Assembly: GCA_025450955.1 (NCBI GenBank)
Contig: JANWLJ010000263.1
Coordinates: 1 to 7,519, forward strand
Reading direction: 5' to 3'
Length of the DNA stretch: 7,519 bases
Origin: Polyangium sp. (in: bacteria)
GTDB lineage: Bacteria > Myxococcota_A > Polyangia > Palsa-1104
Part shown: positions 6,423 through 7,519 of the stretch, piece by piece
How the letters are laid out: each line of letters opens with the position of its first letter
Position numbering within the stretch: position 1 is the first letter of the stretch
The notes under the pieces: model-generated
Databases searched by the model: none
The model's input: the letters and a program-made list of their open reading frames with translations, nothing else
What the model was told of the DNA's origin: nothing
Program-made: the position numbers and the translations under genes

Positions 6423-7519
6423 ATGACGTTTCTCGAAGCGGCAATCGAGGTGCTCAAGCGGGAGGGCAAGCCCCTTCCGACCAAGCGTTTGGCGGAGCTG
6501 GCGGTGCGCGACAACCTGCTCTCCGTCGTCGGGCGCGATCCCGAAGGCACCATGCAGCTTCGGCTCGACGACGCGCTCGGTCAGGGCGCGTCGCGCACCG
6601 ATCTGGTCGAGATCAAGCCCGGGCTTTATGGGTTGCAGGTCTATCCGCCGCGGCCCTATCCGCCCGAATTGGAAAAGCCCCAAGCCGCCCCAACCGAGAC
6701 CGCTCAGCCGGCGGCCGAGGCGCAGCCCGCGCAGCCAAACGGTGAATCGAAAAATGGCGCGCCGGCCGCGCCGGCGACGGGAGAGCCCGCGCGCAAAGGT
6801 CGTCGTCGTCGTGGCCGTCGAGGGCGCGGCAAGGCAGCGGGCGCGGCCGCCGGTGCGGCGGGACCCGCCGAGTCGCCGGGCGAAAGCGAAGACAGCGAAG
6901 AGATCGAAGGGGGCGAAACGGAAGGCGAGGCGCCGCTCGAAACCTCGCCCGCCGCCGTGGCCGAGCCGGTGGGCTCGGAAAACACGGCGGCCGAAGACCA
7001 GGGCGCGACGGAGGCGGGCGAGGGCGGGGCTGAGCGCCGCACCGGTCGTCGTCGCAGCCGCCGGGGTGGACGCGGGCGTCGCCGCAACGAGGCTGCGCCG
7101 GACTCGCCGGAGAGCGCGGCTGCGCAGGCCGCCGAGAGCCAGGCCGCGGTCGCCGAAGGGGACGTCGCCGAGGGGGCCGAGCCGCCCGAGGCTGGGGCGG
7201 CGATGGTTGAGCGCAGCGCGTCGCCCACCGAGAGCGAGCTTTTGATCGAGCCGGAGAGCGAGCCGCGCCAAGCTTCCGAAGAGCCGCCCCTCGGCGAAGA
7301 GGAGGAGCTCCTCGAAGGCGATGAGGAGTTCGATCTGCCGGGCGGTCCGCTGCTCGCGCCGAGCCACGGCGCCGAAGAGGTGACCCGCAGCGAAGAGGAG
7401 CGCGAAGTGCGCGCCGAGATCCCCGGCCGCCGCAGCGAAGAGCGCGGCCGTCGCCATCACCGGGAGCGCGGCCGTCGTCCCGAGCGTGGCGCTGAGCGTG
7501 GCCCCGAGCGCGAGCGTGG
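6423..7519 (+). CDS. HARE-HTH domain protein with alternating acidic and Arg/Gly-rich tail (3' end outside window)
   Basis: Open from ATG 6423 to the right edge, 365 codons with no stop, so the gene is truncated by the window. Residues 1-72 (M-T-F-L-E-A-A-I-E-V-L ... G-L-Y-G-L) fit the HARE-HTH winged-helix domain, as found in ASXL proteins, some restriction enzymes and the RNA polymerase delta subunit of Firmicutes; it usually binds DNA or nucleoprotein. After a Pro/Ala linker (75-120), basic islands at 124-137 (R-K-G-R-R-R-R-G-R-R-G-R-G-K), 205-221 and from 336 alternate with acidic stretches at 150-200 and 244-303. The tail is predicted disordered. The final part has short Arg-Gly/Glu-Arg repeats that continue past the window. 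The domain begins at residue 1, which supports this start. A nucleic-acid-binding or transcription-associated role is inferred; the partner and targets are unknown. The domain call is by eye. Confidence 0.8.
   Translation, partial: MTFLEAAIEVLKREGKPLPTKRLAELAVRDNLLSVVGRDPEGTMQLRLDDALGQGASRTDLVEIKPGLYGLQVYPPRPYPPELEKPQAAPTETAQPAAEAQPAQPNGESKNGAPAAPATGEPARKGRRRRGRRGRGKAAGAAAGAAGPAESPGESEDSEEIEGGETEGEAPLETSPAAVAEPVGSENTAAEDQGATEAGEGGAERRTGRRRSRRGGRGRRRNEAAPDSPESAAAQAAESQAAVAEGDVAEGAEPPEAGAAMVERSASPTESELLIEPESEPRQASEEPPLGEEEELLEGDEEFDLPGGPLLAPSHGAEEVTRSEEEREVRAEIPGRRSEERGRRHHRERGRRPERGAERGPERER

Noticed and set aside
6402..7460. Minus-strand open frame of 352 codons opposite the HARE-HTH gene
   Set aside because: Arg/Ala/Leu-rich without a recognisable domain; the plus strand has a HARE-HTH domain preceded by a promoter.
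139..7519. A multi-gene defence or mobile system
   Set aside because: No nuclease, helicase, methylase, toxin pair, integrase, transposase or terminal repeats were found; base and codon use look even across the genes.

Overview
This is a very GC-rich bacterial window with strongly GC-biased third codon positions. It looks chromosomal: I see no transposase, integrase, tRNA, rRNA or CRISPR array. A Gram-negative lineage near the Myxococcota (the former delta-proteobacteria) fits best. The reasons are the CpXC-plus-HEAT protein, the GT51 glycosyltransferase carrying an AsmA-like N-terminal half, and a HARE-HTH protein with a long low-complexity tail. This placement is an inference, because no taxonomic marker gene is present.

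The layout, left to right, is as follows. Bases 1-138 lie upstream of the first confident gene and hold four compact perfect hairpins. Bases 139-3368 carry two plus-strand genes 26 bp apart: a CpXC zinc-ribbon/HEAT-repeat protein of unknown function, and a calcineurin-like metallophosphoesterase with a complete metal site. Bases 3355-6187 carry two minus-strand genes 16 bp apart, transcribed right to left. The first is a D-Ala-D-Ala ligase-family ATP-grasp enzyme. The second is an envelope-anchored peptidoglycan glycosyltransferase (GT51) fused to a long beta-rich AsmA-like region. The two pairs converge and their 3' ends overlap by 14 bp. Bases 6188-6422 are a divergent intergenic region with a sigma70-like promoter, a nearby AT tract and a perfect inverted repeat. 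From 6423 to the right edge runs the 5' part of a HARE-HTH protein whose tail alternates acidic and Arg/Gly-rich blocks; it has no stop in the window.

The clearest functional unit is the minus-strand pair. The ligase would make a D-Ala-D-Ala-type dipeptide for the peptidoglycan precursor, and the glycosyltransferase would polymerise the glycan strand from lipid II. The most notable detail is that the ligase keeps its ATP-grasp framework but has changes at several active-site positions that are nearly invariant in Ddl enzymes. The plus-strand pair has no recognisable pathway. I do not see a new defence or mobile system here; the interest lies in unusual domain architectures and in the altered ligase signature.
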